Assembly (NCBI RefSeq): GCF_017592335.1
Contig: NZ_JACNMP010000004.1
Span: forward strand, 62,001 to 126,000
Source: Pseudaestuariivita rosea
GTDB taxonomy: Bacteria; Pseudomonadota; Alphaproteobacteria; Rhodobacterales; Rhodobacteraceae
Direction: 5' to 3'
Length of the DNA: 64,000 nt
The notes under the pieces were generated by a model, which searched no databases, was not told the DNA's origin, and saw only the letters and a list, made by a program, of their open reading frames with translations. A program made the translations under genes and the position numbers. This document shows positions 8,887 to 18,425 of the stretch, piece by piece (within the stretch, counting starts at the first letter, position 1; the number at the start of each line of letters is the position of its first letter).

Positions 8887-10542
8887 ATGACGCAACCGAC
8901 CCTAACTGGTAAACCAATGCATCCGGCCGTTAAGATGTATGCCGACGAGGCAAAAGCCGGCAAGCTGAGCCGTCGTGAATTTCTAAGCCGTGCGACAGCA
9001 CTTGGGGTGACGGCAACTGCGGCCTATGGATTGATCGGCGCCAGTGCCCCCGCCAAGGCGGCAGCGCACGCGCAACAGGGCGGCACTCTTCGTATTCAGA
9101 TGGATGTGCGCCCGCTGAAAGACCCGCGCACCTATGACTGGCCCCAGATTTCAAACATCAGCCGCGGATGGTTGGAGTATCTTGTGACCTATACGCGCGA
9201 TGGCGCGTTTGAACCCGCCCTGCTTGAGGGATGGGAAGTCAACGATGATGCGACCGAATACACACTTCGCGTTCGGCCCGGCGTCAAATGGAACAACGGC
9301 GATGACTTCACGGCCGAGGACGTGGCAGTGAACTTCGAAAGATGGTGCGACAAGACGGTTGAAGGTAATTCGATGGCCGCCCGTATGAATACTCTGGTTG
9401 ATCCTGCGACCAACAAGGCCATCGAGGGCGCGATTACGGCTATCGATCCGCTGACTGTACGCCTCAGCCTGCCCAACCCCGATATCACGATTATTCCGGG
9501 CCTGTCGGACTATCCGGCAGCGGTTGTTCACCCGTCGTTCGACAACGGCAACCCTATGGATAACCCAATCGGCACGGGCCCCTATCTGCCCGCGGAATAT
9601 GAAGTTGGCGTCAAGGGCGTTCTGGTTAAAAACCCCGATCACGAATGGTGGGGCGAAGGTGCGACGCTGGATCGTGTTGAATATATCGATTACGGCACCG
9701 ATGCATCCTCTTGGGTTGCTGCAGCTGAATCTGGTGAAATCGACATGCTGTATGAAACAGTGACCGATTTTGTCGATATCATGGATGCCATCGGATGGAA
9801 CAAGTCCGAGGTCGGAACGGCGAACACCATCGTCATTCGCCCCAATCACAACGCTGAAGTGAATGGCGTGAAGCCCTATGAAGACGCCCGCGTGCGGCGC
9901 GCATTGCAACTGGCAGTCGACAACGCCGTCTGCCTGGAACTGGGTGTGGCCGGACTGGGCACGGTGGCTGAAAACCACCACGTCGCCCCGATCCATCCTG
10001 AATATGCCGAAATCCCACGCGTACCCCATGACCCCGATCAGGCACGCGCCCTGATGGAAGAGGCCGGGATGGCGGATTATGAACACGAACTGATTTCGAT
10101 CGACGATGACTGGCGCAAGAACACCACCGACGCTGTGGCGGCGCAGTTGCGCGATGCGGGCATCAACGTCACCCGCACGATCCTGCCGGGCAATACGTTC
10201 TGGAACGACTGGACGAAGTATCCGTTCAGCTCGACCGACTGGTCCGGTCGCCCCTTGGGTGTGCAGGTTTTGGCGCTGGCTTATCGCTCAGGCGAGGCCT
10301 GGAATGAAAGCGGCTTTTCAAGTGAAGAGTTTGACGCCAAACTGGCCGACGCCATGGCAATTGCCGATGCTGACAGCCGCCGCGAGGTGATGGCAGAACT
10401 GCAGCAGATCATGCTGGATGAAGGCGTCACGCTGCAGCCATACTGGCGGTCGATCTATCGCCACTACACCGATGATGTTCTGGGCGCTGAAATGCACCCA
10501 AGCTATTTCATCAACCCGGCAGATCTGGCGTTGAAAGCCTAA
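8887..10542 (+). CDS. ABC transporter substrate-binding protein, peptide/nickel family, Tat signal
   Basis: Periplasmic binding protein of the SBP_bac_5 family (dipeptide, oligopeptide and related solutes). I start at ATG 8887, with GGGAG upstream. An in-frame ATG at 8854 would add 11 residues. A twin-arginine signal, [15 protein letters not shown] (RR at 29-30), precedes a hydrophobic stretch and an AKAAA-type cleavage site, so export is probably through Tat. The mature part shows family motifs such as [20 protein letters not shown] and NPIGTGPY. Two permeases and a fused ATPase follow, separated from this gene by a strong hairpin. The substrate cannot be assigned. Confidence 0.92.
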   Translation: MTQPTLTGKPMHPAVKMYADEAKAGKLSRREFLSRATALGVTATAAYGLIGASAPAKAAAHAQQGGTLRIQMDVRPLKDPRTYDWPQISNISRGWLEYLVTYTRDGAFEPALLEGWEVNDDATEYTLRVRPGVKWNNGDDFTAEDVAVNFERWCDKTVEGNSMAARMNTLVDPATNKAIEGAITAIDPLTVRLSLPNPDITIIPGLSDYPAAVVHPSFDNGNPMDNPIGTGPYLPAEYEVGVKGVLVKNPDHEWWGEGATLDRVEYIDYGTDASSWVAAAESGEIDMLYETVTDFVDIMDAIGWNKSEVGTANTIVIRPNHNAEVNGVKPYEDARVRRALQLAVDNAVCLELGVAGLGTVAENHHVAPIHPEYAEIPRVPHDPDQARALMEEAGMADYEHELISIDDDWRKNTTDAVAAQLRDAGINVTRTILPGNTFWNDWTKYPFSSTDWSGRPLGVQVLALAYRSGEAWNESGFSSEEFDAKLADAMAIADADSRREVMAELQQIMLDEGVTLQPYWRSIYRHYTDDVLGAEMHPSYFINPADLALKA

Positions 10543-10550
10543 AAATCATC

Positions 10551-10577
10551 GGGGCCAGCGATTTATATGCTGGCCCC
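10551..10577 (+). terminator. Hairpin between binding protein and permease genes
   Basis: GGGGCCAGC (10551-10559) pairs perfectly with GCTGGCCCC (10569-10577) over a 9-nt AT-rich loop, 9 bp after the stop of the binding-protein gene. Only a weak T-rich tail follows. Such structures between binding-protein and permease genes often lower downstream expression or protect the upstream message. Either role is inference. Confidence 0.6.
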
Positions 10578-10668
10578 AGTTTATTACGGTCATCGCATTG
10601 TGCATTGCTGAAAATGTGTTTTGATCTTTAAAGACCGCCCCTTGGCGGGATAAAAAACAGGGACCGGA

Positions 10669-11757
10669 ATGATACTGTTCATCCTGCGCCGCATCGGCGT
10701 TATGATCCTGACGGCAATCTGTCTGACAATGATTGTCTTCTCACTGACCAACCTGCGCCCCAATCTGGAAAAAATTGCAAGAACAGAAGCTGGATCGCGT
10801 ATCACGGACGAACAGGTCGACACATGGCTTGAGGCGCGCGGCTATCTGGAACCGATGCCCCTGCGCTATGGGCAATGGCTGGGCGTCGTACCGGGTTGGA
10901 CCACAACGGCCGAGGATGGAACGGTATCAGGCTATTGCAATCCGGCGGGCACCGCGCCTGAGGATGCAGTGAGATACTGCGGGATTATACAGGGTGACTG
11001 GGGCTATTCCCGGTCGTCACGCGAAGAGGTGCTAGACGTGCTGGTCCGTCGATTGGAGGCAACTGGCGTTCTTATGTTTTGGGTCTTGGTCGTTATGATC
11101 CCCTCTGCCCTGATCATCGGCATTCTTGCCGGAATGCGGGAGGGTTCAAGAACTGACAGAACATTGTCAACTGCTTCAATTGCAGCCACAGCAACCCCTG
11201 AATATGTTTCGGCCGTGCTGTTTATTGCTCTTTTCGCCTCGTCAAGCTACGGTCTTTCCCCTGTTCTACGGGAATGGGGGCTGATAGATCGGAGTATTTT
11301 TTTATCCGGCTCGGCACGCAGTGCATATAGTCAAGGCCCAACATTAATGAATTTCACGTTGCCTGTTTTAACTATGGCACTTTATGGCATGGGCTACATC
11401 GCCCGCATGACCCGCGCCTCGATGGCCGAGGTTATGACGTCGCAGTATATCCGCACCGCCCGGCTAAAGGGTCTAAATTTCCGCGCGATCGTCGTCAAAC
11501 ATGCGCTGCGCAACGCCTTGATTGCACCCTTTACAGTGATCATGCTGCAAATCCCGTGGCTTTTGACCGGAGTTGTAATTGTCGAGACAATCTTCAGCTA
11601 TCCAGGCTTTGGCGCAACGCTGGTCGATGCCGCCTCAAACAACGACATCGAGTTACTGATGGGTATCTCAGTCATCGCTGTGCTGGTCGTTTTGACCACG
11701 CAATTGATTTCTGATGTGGGTTACGTCCTGCTGAACCCACGCATAAGAATATCATAA
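10669..11757 (+). CDS. ABC transporter permease (DppB/OppB type)
   Basis: Inner membrane channel subunit, 362 residues. The first membrane segment is at residues 4-24. A long periplasmic loop (about 30-120) contains the WGYSRSSREEVLDVL motif typical of DppB-type permeases. The permease domain includes TRASMAEVMTSQYIRTARLKGL (the EAA-type loop, about 240-265) and VVIVETIFSYPGFG. The periplasmic loop is longer than in E. coli DppB, which is common in related alphaproteobacterial transporters. It is followed after 13 bp by the second permease. Confidence 0.92.
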   Translation: MILFILRRIGVMILTAICLTMIVFSLTNLRPNLEKIARTEAGSRITDEQVDTWLEARGYLEPMPLRYGQWLGVVPGWTTTAEDGTVSGYCNPAGTAPEDAVRYCGIIQGDWGYSRSSREEVLDVLVRRLEATGVLMFWVLVVMIPSALIIGILAGMREGSRTDRTLSTASIAATATPEYVSAVLFIALFASSSYGLSPVLREWGLIDRSIFLSGSARSAYSQGPTLMNFTLPVLTMALYGMGYIARMTRASMAEVMTSQYIRTARLKGLNFRAIVVKHALRNALIAPFTVIMLQIPWLLTGVVIVETIFSYPGFGATLVDAASNNDIELLMGISVIAVLVVLTTQLISDVGYVLLNPRIRIS

Positions 11758-11770
11758 AGAGGACCGGCAG

Positions 11771-12955
11771 ATGGAACCGATTGGCTGGATTGAAATCATC
11801 ACACGTCTGCTCGCGCAGCTTACGCCTGTCTTGATAACCCTTGCCGCACTGCTTGCGATTTCATTTCTTTTCAAACGCAAACTTGGCCTCTACGGCAAGC
11901 TTTATGATAGCTGGATTGGCATAATCGGCTTCACGCTTGTTATGTTCTGGGTTTTCACCGGACTGTTTGGCGCTTTTGATCTGATCATGACGCATGATCC
12001 GTTGAGCATACCGGGAGATCAGATTGAGGCACGAAGACTGCAGAACGCTCTGCCCGGGACGCCTTTCACAGCTAATAGCGGCGAGTACCCCTACTATCTT
12101 CTGGGCGGAGATCATCAGGGGCGCGACGTATTTTCAAGGATGGTAGACGGCGCCTGGACGGTCATTCTAATTGCACCCTGCGCAACATTGTTTGCATTCA
12201 TGGCGGGTATTATCCTTGGACTGCCAGCAGGCTACTATGGCGGACGGCTGGATACAGTGCTGACATTTCTGGCCAACCTTGTATTGTCATTTCCTGTCAT
12301 CCTGCTGTTCTACTTACTGGTCACACCCGAAATAACAGACTCAGCTTTACCGCGTGTCATGGCTGGAATACTTTTTCTGTTCCCAATCATCTTTCTGATC
12401 ATATTGCTGAATTCCCGTTTCTACACTCAACCAACAAAGCGAAATATTCTGCTTGCTGTTACGGTTTTGTTTGGCGGTTGGATATATCTGGGAACAGCTT
12501 GGAATGCCGATCCTCTGGGTGTGATTGTATTTCCGGCCAATATTCTGATCGTATTTGTTGCAGTTGTCTTCGTTAACTCGCCGACGGTGTTTCGTATTGT
12601 ACGTGGTCTAACATTCGACATCAAAACACGCGACTATGTGGCGGCGGCTCAAACACGAGGAGAGGGCAATTGGTACATTATGTTGTGGGAAATCCTGCCC
12701 AATGTCCGCGGCCCACTGATCGTCGATTTCTGCCTGCGCATCGGTTACACAACGATCCTTCTTGGAACATTGGGCTTTTTCGGCTTGGGCCTGTCGCCCG
12801 AGAGCTCAAATTGGGGTGCCACCATAAGTGCGGGTAGCGATCTACTTCGTCGTGCGGCGCACCCAGCCGTCGTGCCTGCCCTGGCACTGCTGACACTGGT
12901 TTTGGGACTGAACATGCTGGCGGACGGATTGCGCGAAGAAAGTCTGAAAGACTGA
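11771..12955 (+). CDS. ABC transporter permease (DppC/OppC type)
   Basis: Second channel subunit, 394 residues. The cytoplasmic EAA-type loop is VRGLTFDIKTRDYVAAAQTRG, which contacts the ATPase. GGDHQGRDVFSRMVDGAW is a conserved periplasmic or loop motif of OppC proteins. The C-terminus (LGLSPESSNWGATISAG and LALLTLVLGLNMLADGLRE) is typical. It carries an extra hydrophobic insert around residues 195-270 not present in E. coli DppC. It is part of the four-gene transporter operon. Confidence 0.9.
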   Translation: MEPIGWIEIITRLLAQLTPVLITLAALLAISFLFKRKLGLYGKLYDSWIGIIGFTLVMFWVFTGLFGAFDLIMTHDPLSIPGDQIEARRLQNALPGTPFTANSGEYPYYLLGGDHQGRDVFSRMVDGAWTVILIAPCATLFAFMAGIILGLPAGYYGGRLDTVLTFLANLVLSFPVILLFYLLVTPEITDSALPRVMAGILFLFPIIFLIILLNSRFYTQPTKRNILLAVTVLFGGWIYLGTAWNADPLGVIVFPANILIVFVAVVFVNSPTVFRIVRGLTFDIKTRDYVAAAQTRGEGNWYIMLWEILPNVRGPLIVDFCLRIGYTTILLGTLGFFGLGLSPESSNWGATISAGSDLLRRAAHPAVVPALALLTLVLGLNMLADGLREESLKD

Positions 12956-12989
12956 TGCGGCGCGGATACAAGAGTGAAAGGATAATCTG

Positions 12990-15074
12990 ATGGCAAAATG
13001 GGACTATGACGGCCCGATCCTTGAGATTGACAGCCTGTCCATTTCATTCTTCACCCGTCTTCGGGAAATTCCGGCCGTCATGGATTTTTCCTGCGTCGTG
13101 CAACCGGGCGAGGCGATGGGACTGGTCGGCGAATCCGGCTGCGGTAAATCCACCGTTGCCCTTGGCGTGATGCAGGACCTTGGCGTCAACGGCAAGGTCG
13201 TTGGCGGATCGATCAAGTTCAAGGGCCGTGAACTGACCGAGATGAGCGATGAAGAGCTGCGCGACCTGCGCGGGTCCGAAATTGCGATGATCTATCAGGA
13301 ACCCATGGCCAGCCTGAACCCCGCGATGAAGATCGGCAAACAGCTGATCGAGGTGCCAATGATCCACGAAGGCGCGTCAAAGAAAGAGGCCTGGGATCTG
13401 GCCTTGCAAGTGGTGGCCGACGTGGGTTTACCCGATCCTGAACGCATTATGAAAAGCTTTCCGCATCAGTTGTCTGGCGGTCAGCAGCAGCGCATCGTGA
13501 TTGCGATGGCGTTGATGTCAAAGCCATCCTTGCTGATTTTGGACGAACCGACGACGGCGCTGGATGTGACGGTCGAGGCCGGGATCGTGGAACTGGTCAA
13601 GGAATTGGGCAAGAAATACGGCACGTCGATGCTGTTTATCAGCCACAACCTTGGGCTGGTCCTGGAAACCTGCGACCGCATTTGCGTGATGTATTCGGGT
13701 GAGGCCGTCGAAACGGGGTCCGTCGCGGATGTATTCGACAAGATGCAGCACCCCTATACGCAGGCGCTGTTCCGATCGATCCCCCTGCCCGGTGCCGACA
13801 AAAACGCGCGGCCCCTGATCGCCATTCCGGGCAACTTCCCCCTGCCCCACGAACGCCCGCCGGGCTGTAACTTCGGCCCGCGCTGCGATTATTTTGAGGA
13901 AGGCCGCTGCAACGCACAGGACATTTCCATGCACACCGTGCCGGGCGATGACCGCCACGCAACACGCTGCCTGAAGTTTCAGGAAATCGACTGGGATGAA
14001 CCCCCCATTCTTAGCGACAAAAAAGAAAAATCCGACATGGGCGATGTGGTCGTCAAAGTCGATCAGCTGAAAAAATACTATGAAATTGGCGGGAAAGGCA
14101 TGTTCGGCGGCGGACAACCCCGTGTCGTCAAAGCCAATGAAACGTTAAGTTTTGAAGCGCGTGAAGGCGAAACGCTGGCAATCGTGGGGGAATCTGGCTG
14201 CGGCAAGTCGACCTTTGCCAAGGTGCTGATGGGGCTGGAGACGGCGACTGAAGGGCAGATTCTGATCGACAATAAGTCCATCCAGGATATCCCGATTGAA
14301 TCGCGCGACACCAAGACCATCGCCGATGTTCAGATGGTGTTTCAGAACCCGTTCGACACGCTGAACCCGTCGATGACAGTGGGTCGCCAGATCATCCGGG
14401 CGCTTGAGATTTTTGGCGTTGGTAAAAATACAGCTGAACGACGTGATCGCATGCTGCAATTGCTTGATCTGGTCAAGCTGCCCCGCGCCTTTGCCAACCG
14501 GATGCCACGGCAGTTGTCAGGCGGTCAGAAACAGCGCGTGGGGATAGCCCGCGCCTTTGCCGGTGACGCGCGAATTGTTGTTGCCGATGAACCCGTGTCG
14601 GCGCTGGATGTGTCGGTTCAGGCCGCTGTGACCGACCTGTTGATGGAAATCCAGCGTGAACATAAGACGACACTTCTCTTTATTTCCCATGATCTTAGTA
14701 TCGTGCGATACTTGTCTGATCGGGTGATGGTGATGTATCTGGGCCATGTCGTGGAACTGGGCACAACAGCACAGGTCTTCAGCCCGCCCTATCATCCCTA
14801 TACCGAGGCACTGCTGTCTGCGGTGCCGATTGCCGACACGAAGATCAGCAAGAAGCGGATCGTGCTGGAAGGCGACGTGCCCTCGGCCGTGAACCCGCCA
14901 CCCGGCTGCCCGTTCCAGACCCGCTGCCGCTGGAAAACGCGCGTCGATGGGAATTTGTGTGAAACAGAAATGCCGCCCATGCGCGCGCTGGCGGATGGGC
15001 ATCAGATGAAATGTCACCTAAGCGATAAAGAGCTAAGCGAGATGGAGCCGGTCATCGAGCTGGCCGCCGAATAG
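12990..15074 (+). CDS. Fused double ATPase of peptide-type ABC transporter (DppD-DppF)
   Basis: One 694-residue polypeptide with two complete ABC ATPase modules. The first has Walker A GESGCGKST at about 47-55, signature LSGGQ at 161-165 and DEPT at 185-188. The second has Walker A at about 400-408 and LSGGQKQR at 509-516. Each module ends in an oligopeptide-type C-terminal domain with spaced cysteines (C293, C299, C307, C327 in the first; GCPFQTRCRW and later Cys in the second). The start at 12990 follows AAAGGA. It energises the two permeases encoded just upstream. The fusion replaces the usual two separate ATPases. Confidence 0.93.
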   Translation: MAKWDYDGPILEIDSLSISFFTRLREIPAVMDFSCVVQPGEAMGLVGESGCGKSTVALGVMQDLGVNGKVVGGSIKFKGRELTEMSDEELRDLRGSEIAMIYQEPMASLNPAMKIGKQLIEVPMIHEGASKKEAWDLALQVVADVGLPDPERIMKSFPHQLSGGQQQRIVIAMALMSKPSLLILDEPTTALDVTVEAGIVELVKELGKKYGTSMLFISHNLGLVLETCDRICVMYSGEAVETGSVADVFDKMQHPYTQALFRSIPLPGADKNARPLIAIPGNFPLPHERPPGCNFGPRCDYFEEGRCNAQDISMHTVPGDDRHATRCLKFQEIDWDEPPILSDKKEKSDMGDVVVKVDQLKKYYEIGGKGMFGGGQPRVVKANETLSFEAREGETLAIVGESGCGKSTFAKVLMGLETATEGQILIDNKSIQDIPIESRDTKTIADVQMVFQNPFDTLNPSMTVGRQIIRALEIFGVGKNTAERRDRMLQLLDLVKLPRAFANRMPRQLSGGQKQRVGIARAFAGDARIVVADEPVSALDVSVQAAVTDLLMEIQREHKTTLLFISHDLSIVRYLSDRVMVMYLGHVVELGTTAQVFSPPYHPYTEALLSAVPIADTKISKKRIVLEGDVPSAVNPPPGCPFQTRCRWKTRVDGNLCETEMPPMRALADGHQMKCHLSDKELSEMEPVIELAAE

Positions 15075-15131
15075 GCGCTTTTTCTGACGGCTGACTTCGG
15101 GCACGCTAGGGGCACGGAGTATGACAGCCAG

Positions 15132-15254
15132 ATGACCGATGATTTGGACAAGACCCCAAAACAAAAACGCTTTCCAAGCGGCTGGTGGGCCTTGCCTGCA
15201 GTGATCGTAGGGCTGTTGGTGTGGGGCGCGGCTATTCTGATGATTGTCCGCTAA
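15132..15254 (+). CDS. Small single-pass membrane protein (40 residues)
   Basis: A 40-codon reading frame, MTDDLDKTPKQKRF followed by a tryptophan-containing hydrophobic segment (about residues 17-39) and a terminal Arg. A charged, lysine-containing head on one hydrophobic helix is typical of bacterial small membrane proteins. It lies 57 bp after the ATPase gene in the same direction. The ribosome site is poor (CGGAG at about 13 bp), so expression is uncertain. No family is recognised. Confidence 0.5.
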   Translation: MTDDLDKTPKQKRFPSGWWALPAVIVGLLVWGAAILMIVR

Positions 15255-15257
15255 CTC

Positions 15258-15845
15258 TCACCCCCCATAAATCACTTTTACGTAATTTTGTGTCTCGCGA
15301 AACGGGGGGATGCCGCCATGTTTCTTGACGGCTCCGGGACCAGCGTTATAGGCCGCCAGGGCCATACGCCACGACCCGAATTCGTCGTATTGCATCCGCA
15401 GATAGCGCGCGCCACCGTCCAGATTTTCCTTGGGATCATGGGGATCAACCCGCAGCATCCGGGCTGTCTGAGGCATCAGTTGTGCCAGGCCAATCGCCCC
15501 TTTGTGCGAAAGTGCGTTGGATTTCCAGGCGCTTTCCTGCTGAACCAGTCGCAAAAACAGATCCTCGGGCACGCCATGGCGGCGGGCGGCGGAACGTGCC
15601 ATGTCCAGATACGGGCCGCGATATTTGCCCGTGTAGCGCAAGGCCGTTCCGGTCGGTATCGCAACCCGGTCAGGCTGCAGCCGGACCGAATTCGCATACT
15701 GTGTGGCGGCCCGGCGGTCCAACACATCGGTTTGCGATTTGAACAGGCCAGCCCGCGATTTTGATGACAAAACGCCATCATTGGCGAAAAGAGGGCCGGA
15801 GACGAATAAACAAAAACCAAACAAAAGAAATATAAAGGAACGCAT
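15258..15845 (-). CDS. Lytic transglycosylase (SLT domain)
   Basis: Secreted peptidoglycan-cleaving enzyme of 195 residues from ATG 15845 ([10 protein letters not shown], with AGAGGA upstream). Residues 1-21 form a signal peptide. The SLT domain occupies the C-terminal half: [21 protein letters not shown] contains the catalytic Glu in the QES motif, followed by [11 protein letters not shown] and [14 protein letters not shown]. It is convergent with the small membrane protein, the stops lying 3 bp apart, and divergent from ssb. It probably acts on the cell wall in the periplasm. Confidence 0.92.
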   Translation of the reverse strand: MRSFIFLLFGFCLFVSGPLFANDGVLSSKSRAGLFKSQTDVLDRRAATQYANSVRLQPDRVAIPTGTALRYTGKYRGPYLDMARSAARRHGVPEDLFLRLVQQESAWKSNALSHKGAIGLAQLMPQTARMLRVDPHDPKENLDGGARYLRMQYDEFGSWRMALAAYNAGPGAVKKHGGIPPFRETQNYVKVIYGG

Positions 15846-15977
15846 GGGTATTCCTCTTTGGTGGATCGGCTGCAATATATGCATTTATGACGGCAAGGCC
15901 AGACATGAAGCTTATTTTAATTCCTGTCGGCAAATGATGTACTGTCGCACAGCATAAAGATTCGGCAGGAGGATGTC

Positions 15978-16457
15978 ATGGCAGGTTCGGTTAACAAGGT
16001 CATTCTGATAGGCAATCTGGGTCAGGACCCCGAAGTGCGGACATTTCAGAATGGTGGCAAGGTGTGCAATCTTAGCGTGGCGACCTCGGAAACATGGAAA
16101 GATCGCAACACCGGCGAACGACGCGAACGGACTGAATGGCATCGGGTGGCAATCTTTTCAGAACCCTTGGCGCGGGTGGCCGAGCAGTATCTGAAAAAGG
16201 GGTCCAAGGTTTATATCGAAGGCCAGTTGGAAACCCGCAAATGGCAAGATCAGAATGGTCAGGATCGCTATTCAACCGAGGTCGTGCTGCGCCCCTATAA
16301 GTCCGAGCTAACGATGCTGGATGGTCGCGATGGCGGTGGCGGCGGTGGCTATGTCAGCAACCAGCAGTCCGGTGGCGGCTATGGTGGCGGCCCGCAGGAT
16401 AGCTACGGCAGCCCGGCCCCTGCAAACACTGATCTGGACGACGAAATTCCGTTCTAA
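15978..16457 (+). CDS. ssb: Single-stranded DNA-binding protein
   Basis: SSB of 159 residues, starting at ATG 15978 after an AGGAGG site. An N-terminal OB fold ([31 protein letters not shown]) is followed by a glycine-rich linker and the acidic tip DLDDEIPF that recruits partner proteins. It is an ordinary chromosomal copy, divergent from the lytic transglycosylase gene and convergent with aroB. Confidence 0.96.
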   Translation: MAGSVNKVILIGNLGQDPEVRTFQNGGKVCNLSVATSETWKDRNTGERRERTEWHRVAIFSEPLARVAEQYLKKGSKVYIEGQLETRKWQDQNGQDRYSTEVVLRPYKSELTMLDGRDGGGGGGYVSNQQSGGGYGGGPQDSYGSPAPANTDLDDEIPF

Positions 16458-16467
16458 TACACGGAAG

Positions 16468-17571
16468 CTAACGCGCGTCATCCAGCACGGCTTTGACAAG
16501 TGCTGGATCGACGTCTGCGGTCACAAAGGCATCACCGATTTCGCGCAGCAAGACAAAGCGCAACTGGCCTGCGACTACCTTTTTGTCCTGCCCCATCAGC
16601 TCAACCAATTTGTCAGATGTGGGCAGATCACCTGGGATATCGCTTAGATCGACCTTCATACCCATGGCCCGCAGATGCGCCCGCAAACGGCCTGGGCTTT
16701 CCTGACTGCAAAGACCCAGACGGGCCGACAGGTCTGTTGCCAGGGCGCAGCCGATCGCGACACCCTCGCCATGCAGAAGCCGGTCTGAATATCCGGTTGC
16801 GGCCTCAAGCGCGTGGCAAAAGGTATGGCCCAGGTTCAATAGGGCACGGTCACCCTGTTCGGTTTCATCACGGGCGACGATGTCAGCTTTCATCTGGCAG
16901 CACCGCTTTATAGCCGCACCTCGGGCCGCAGTGTCGCCAAGCGCCATATCGGGGCCGTTCTGTTCAAGCCATTCGAAGAAATCAGCGTCCCCCAACAGCC
17001 CGTATTTCACGACCTCGCCATATCCCGCCAGAAAGGCGCGCCTTGGCAGGGTCTGCAGGATATCGATGTCGATCAACACCAGTGACGGCTGATGAAACGC
17101 GCCGATCAGGTTCTTGCCCTGCGGTGCGTTGATGCCGGTTTTTCCCCCGACCGAGCTGTCGACCTGCGCCAGAAGGGTCGTCGGGATCTGAACAAAACGC
17201 ACACCACGGCGCAGAACAGCTGCAGCAAAACCTACCAGATCGCCGATGACGCCACCGCCCAGCGCCACAACGATATCCTGCCGTTCAACTTTCTGGTCCA
17301 ACAGCCATTCCACGGTGCGTGTAAACTGCGGCCAGCCTTTTGTTTCTTCACCAGCCGGCAGGGCCAAAGCTGTCATTTCGATGCCGTCCTGGGCCAATGC
17401 ATTTCCCAAGGTATAAAGATGCAAGGCCGCGACTGTTTCATCAGTGATCACGACCACACGCGGGCGCGTCAGAAAGGGCTTGATCACCTGACCCGCTGCC
17501 TTCAGCAATCCTGACTGGATCAGAATATCGTAGGACCGATCGCCCAGATCCACATTCACCTTATCCATCAT
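16468..17571 (-). CDS. aroB: 3-dehydroquinate synthase
   Basis: NAD- and zinc-dependent enzyme of the shikimate pathway (DAHP to dehydroquinate), 367 residues. Family motifs are VVALGGGVIGDLVGFAAA, RFVQIPTTLLAQVDSSVGGKTGIN and LNLGHTFCHALE, the last containing a zinc-ligand His. It is encoded directly after aroK with a 4-bp overlap, the standard aroK-aroB operon. The stop is 10 bp from that of convergent ssb. Confidence 0.96.
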   Translation of the reverse strand: MMDKVNVDLGDRSYDILIQSGLLKAAGQVIKPFLTRPRVVVITDETVAALHLYTLGNALAQDGIEMTALALPAGEETKGWPQFTRTVEWLLDQKVERQDIVVALGGGVIGDLVGFAAAVLRRGVRFVQIPTTLLAQVDSSVGGKTGINAPQGKNLIGAFHQPSLVLIDIDILQTLPRRAFLAGYGEVVKYGLLGDADFFEWLEQNGPDMALGDTAARGAAIKRCCQMKADIVARDETEQGDRALLNLGHTFCHALEAATGYSDRLLHGEGVAIGCALATDLSARLGLCSQESPGRLRAHLRAMGMKVDLSDIPGDLPTSDKLVELMGQDKKVVAGQLRFVLLREIGDAFVTADVDPALVKAVLDDAR

Positions 17572-18116
17572 TGCACTGTTTCCAATACATCTTTTCGGGT
17601 CAACAAAACCTGTTCGACGGCTTTGGCCATATCCTCGATCTCGAACTCGGGGCGCGCCTGAACATGCAATTCGGCCAACTGATAGATCGGCTGGCGCTGA
17701 TGGAAAAGATCGGAAAGCGTCTTATACGGGTCCGCCGTGCGCAACAGCGGGCGGGTGTCCTTGTGGCGCACCCGTTCCCACAGCAAATCCAGATCAGCCC
17801 GCAACCAAACTGAAATGCCATGACGCGACATCAGTGCACGATTGCTTTCGCTTAGAAACGCCCCCCCACCCGTCGACAGAATGCCGGGGGTGTCATTCAG
17901 CAGGCGATCAATCACTTGCGTTTCCTTCTGACGAAAGAAGCTTTCGCCGTCACGTTCAAAGATTTCAGGGATGGTCATGTTCGACGCCGCGACCATCTCG
18001 GCATCGCTGTCGCGGAATGGCACATTCAAACGCGCGGCCAACGCCCGGCCAACCGCCGTTTTACCGGCCCCCATCATCCCGACCAGAACGACGGTTTTTT
18101 TCAACTGGTTAATCAC
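17568..18116 (-). CDS. aroK: Shikimate kinase
   Basis: Phosphorylates shikimate at the 3-hydroxyl. The P-loop GMMGAGKTAVG lies near the N-terminus, with FRDSDAEMVAASNMTIPEIF (shikimate-binding Asp) and LSTGGGAFL following. I chose the GTG at 18116 (reading INQLKKTVVLVG after the start) because GAGG precedes it at 5 bp and 182 residues fit the family. ATGs at 18161, 18164 and 18224 are alternatives that add 15 to 36 residues with weaker ribosome sites. It overlaps aroB by 4 bp. Confidence 0.93.
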   Translation of the reverse strand: MINQLKKTVVLVGMMGAGKTAVGRALAARLNVPFRDSDAEMVAASNMTIPEIFERDGESFFRQKETQVIDRLLNDTPGILSTGGGAFLSESNRALMSRHGISVWLRADLDLLWERVRHKDTRPLLRTADPYKTLSDLFHQRQPIYQLAELHVQARPEFEIEDMAKAVEQVLLTRKDVLETVQ

Positions 18117-18272
18117 AATGACCTCGTGAAATATCGGCACAGGGCCGCTTATGTCTTGCATCATATCTTCAATGGCGTGAAGTTGCCGAAAAGGCCATAT
18201 ATAAAATAGGGGAAATCGGTCCATCAGAGGCCGATATCAGGCAGGCAAGCGGGGACAAGGACAAGAGCCATA

Positions 18273-18425
18273 ATGATAGGGCGCATTTTCAAATATATTG
18301 GATACCTTGTGGTGCTGGGTTTTCTGGCATTGGTCGCGTATGCTTATCTTGGACCTTTTCTGGGCGCAGATTTCAGCCCCGAACAGGTCGAGGTGACAAA
18401 ACCGGTAACGCTGGATGTTGATTAG
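18273..18425 (+). CDS. Small membrane protein upstream of the xerD run (50 residues)
   Basis: A 50-codon frame, MIGRIFKYIGYLVVLGFLAL and onward: one hydrophobic segment at about residues 8-28, then a short acidic periplasmic tail ending PVTLDVD. It is transcribed towards xerD and its stop overlaps the next start by 11 bp, which argues for real translation and coupling. ACAAGGACAAGAG lies just upstream. It has the look of a conserved small Rhodobacterales protein, but I cannot name a family. Confidence 0.65.
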   Translation: MIGRIFKYIGYLVVLGFLALVAYAYLGPFLGADFSPEQVEVTKPVTLDVD

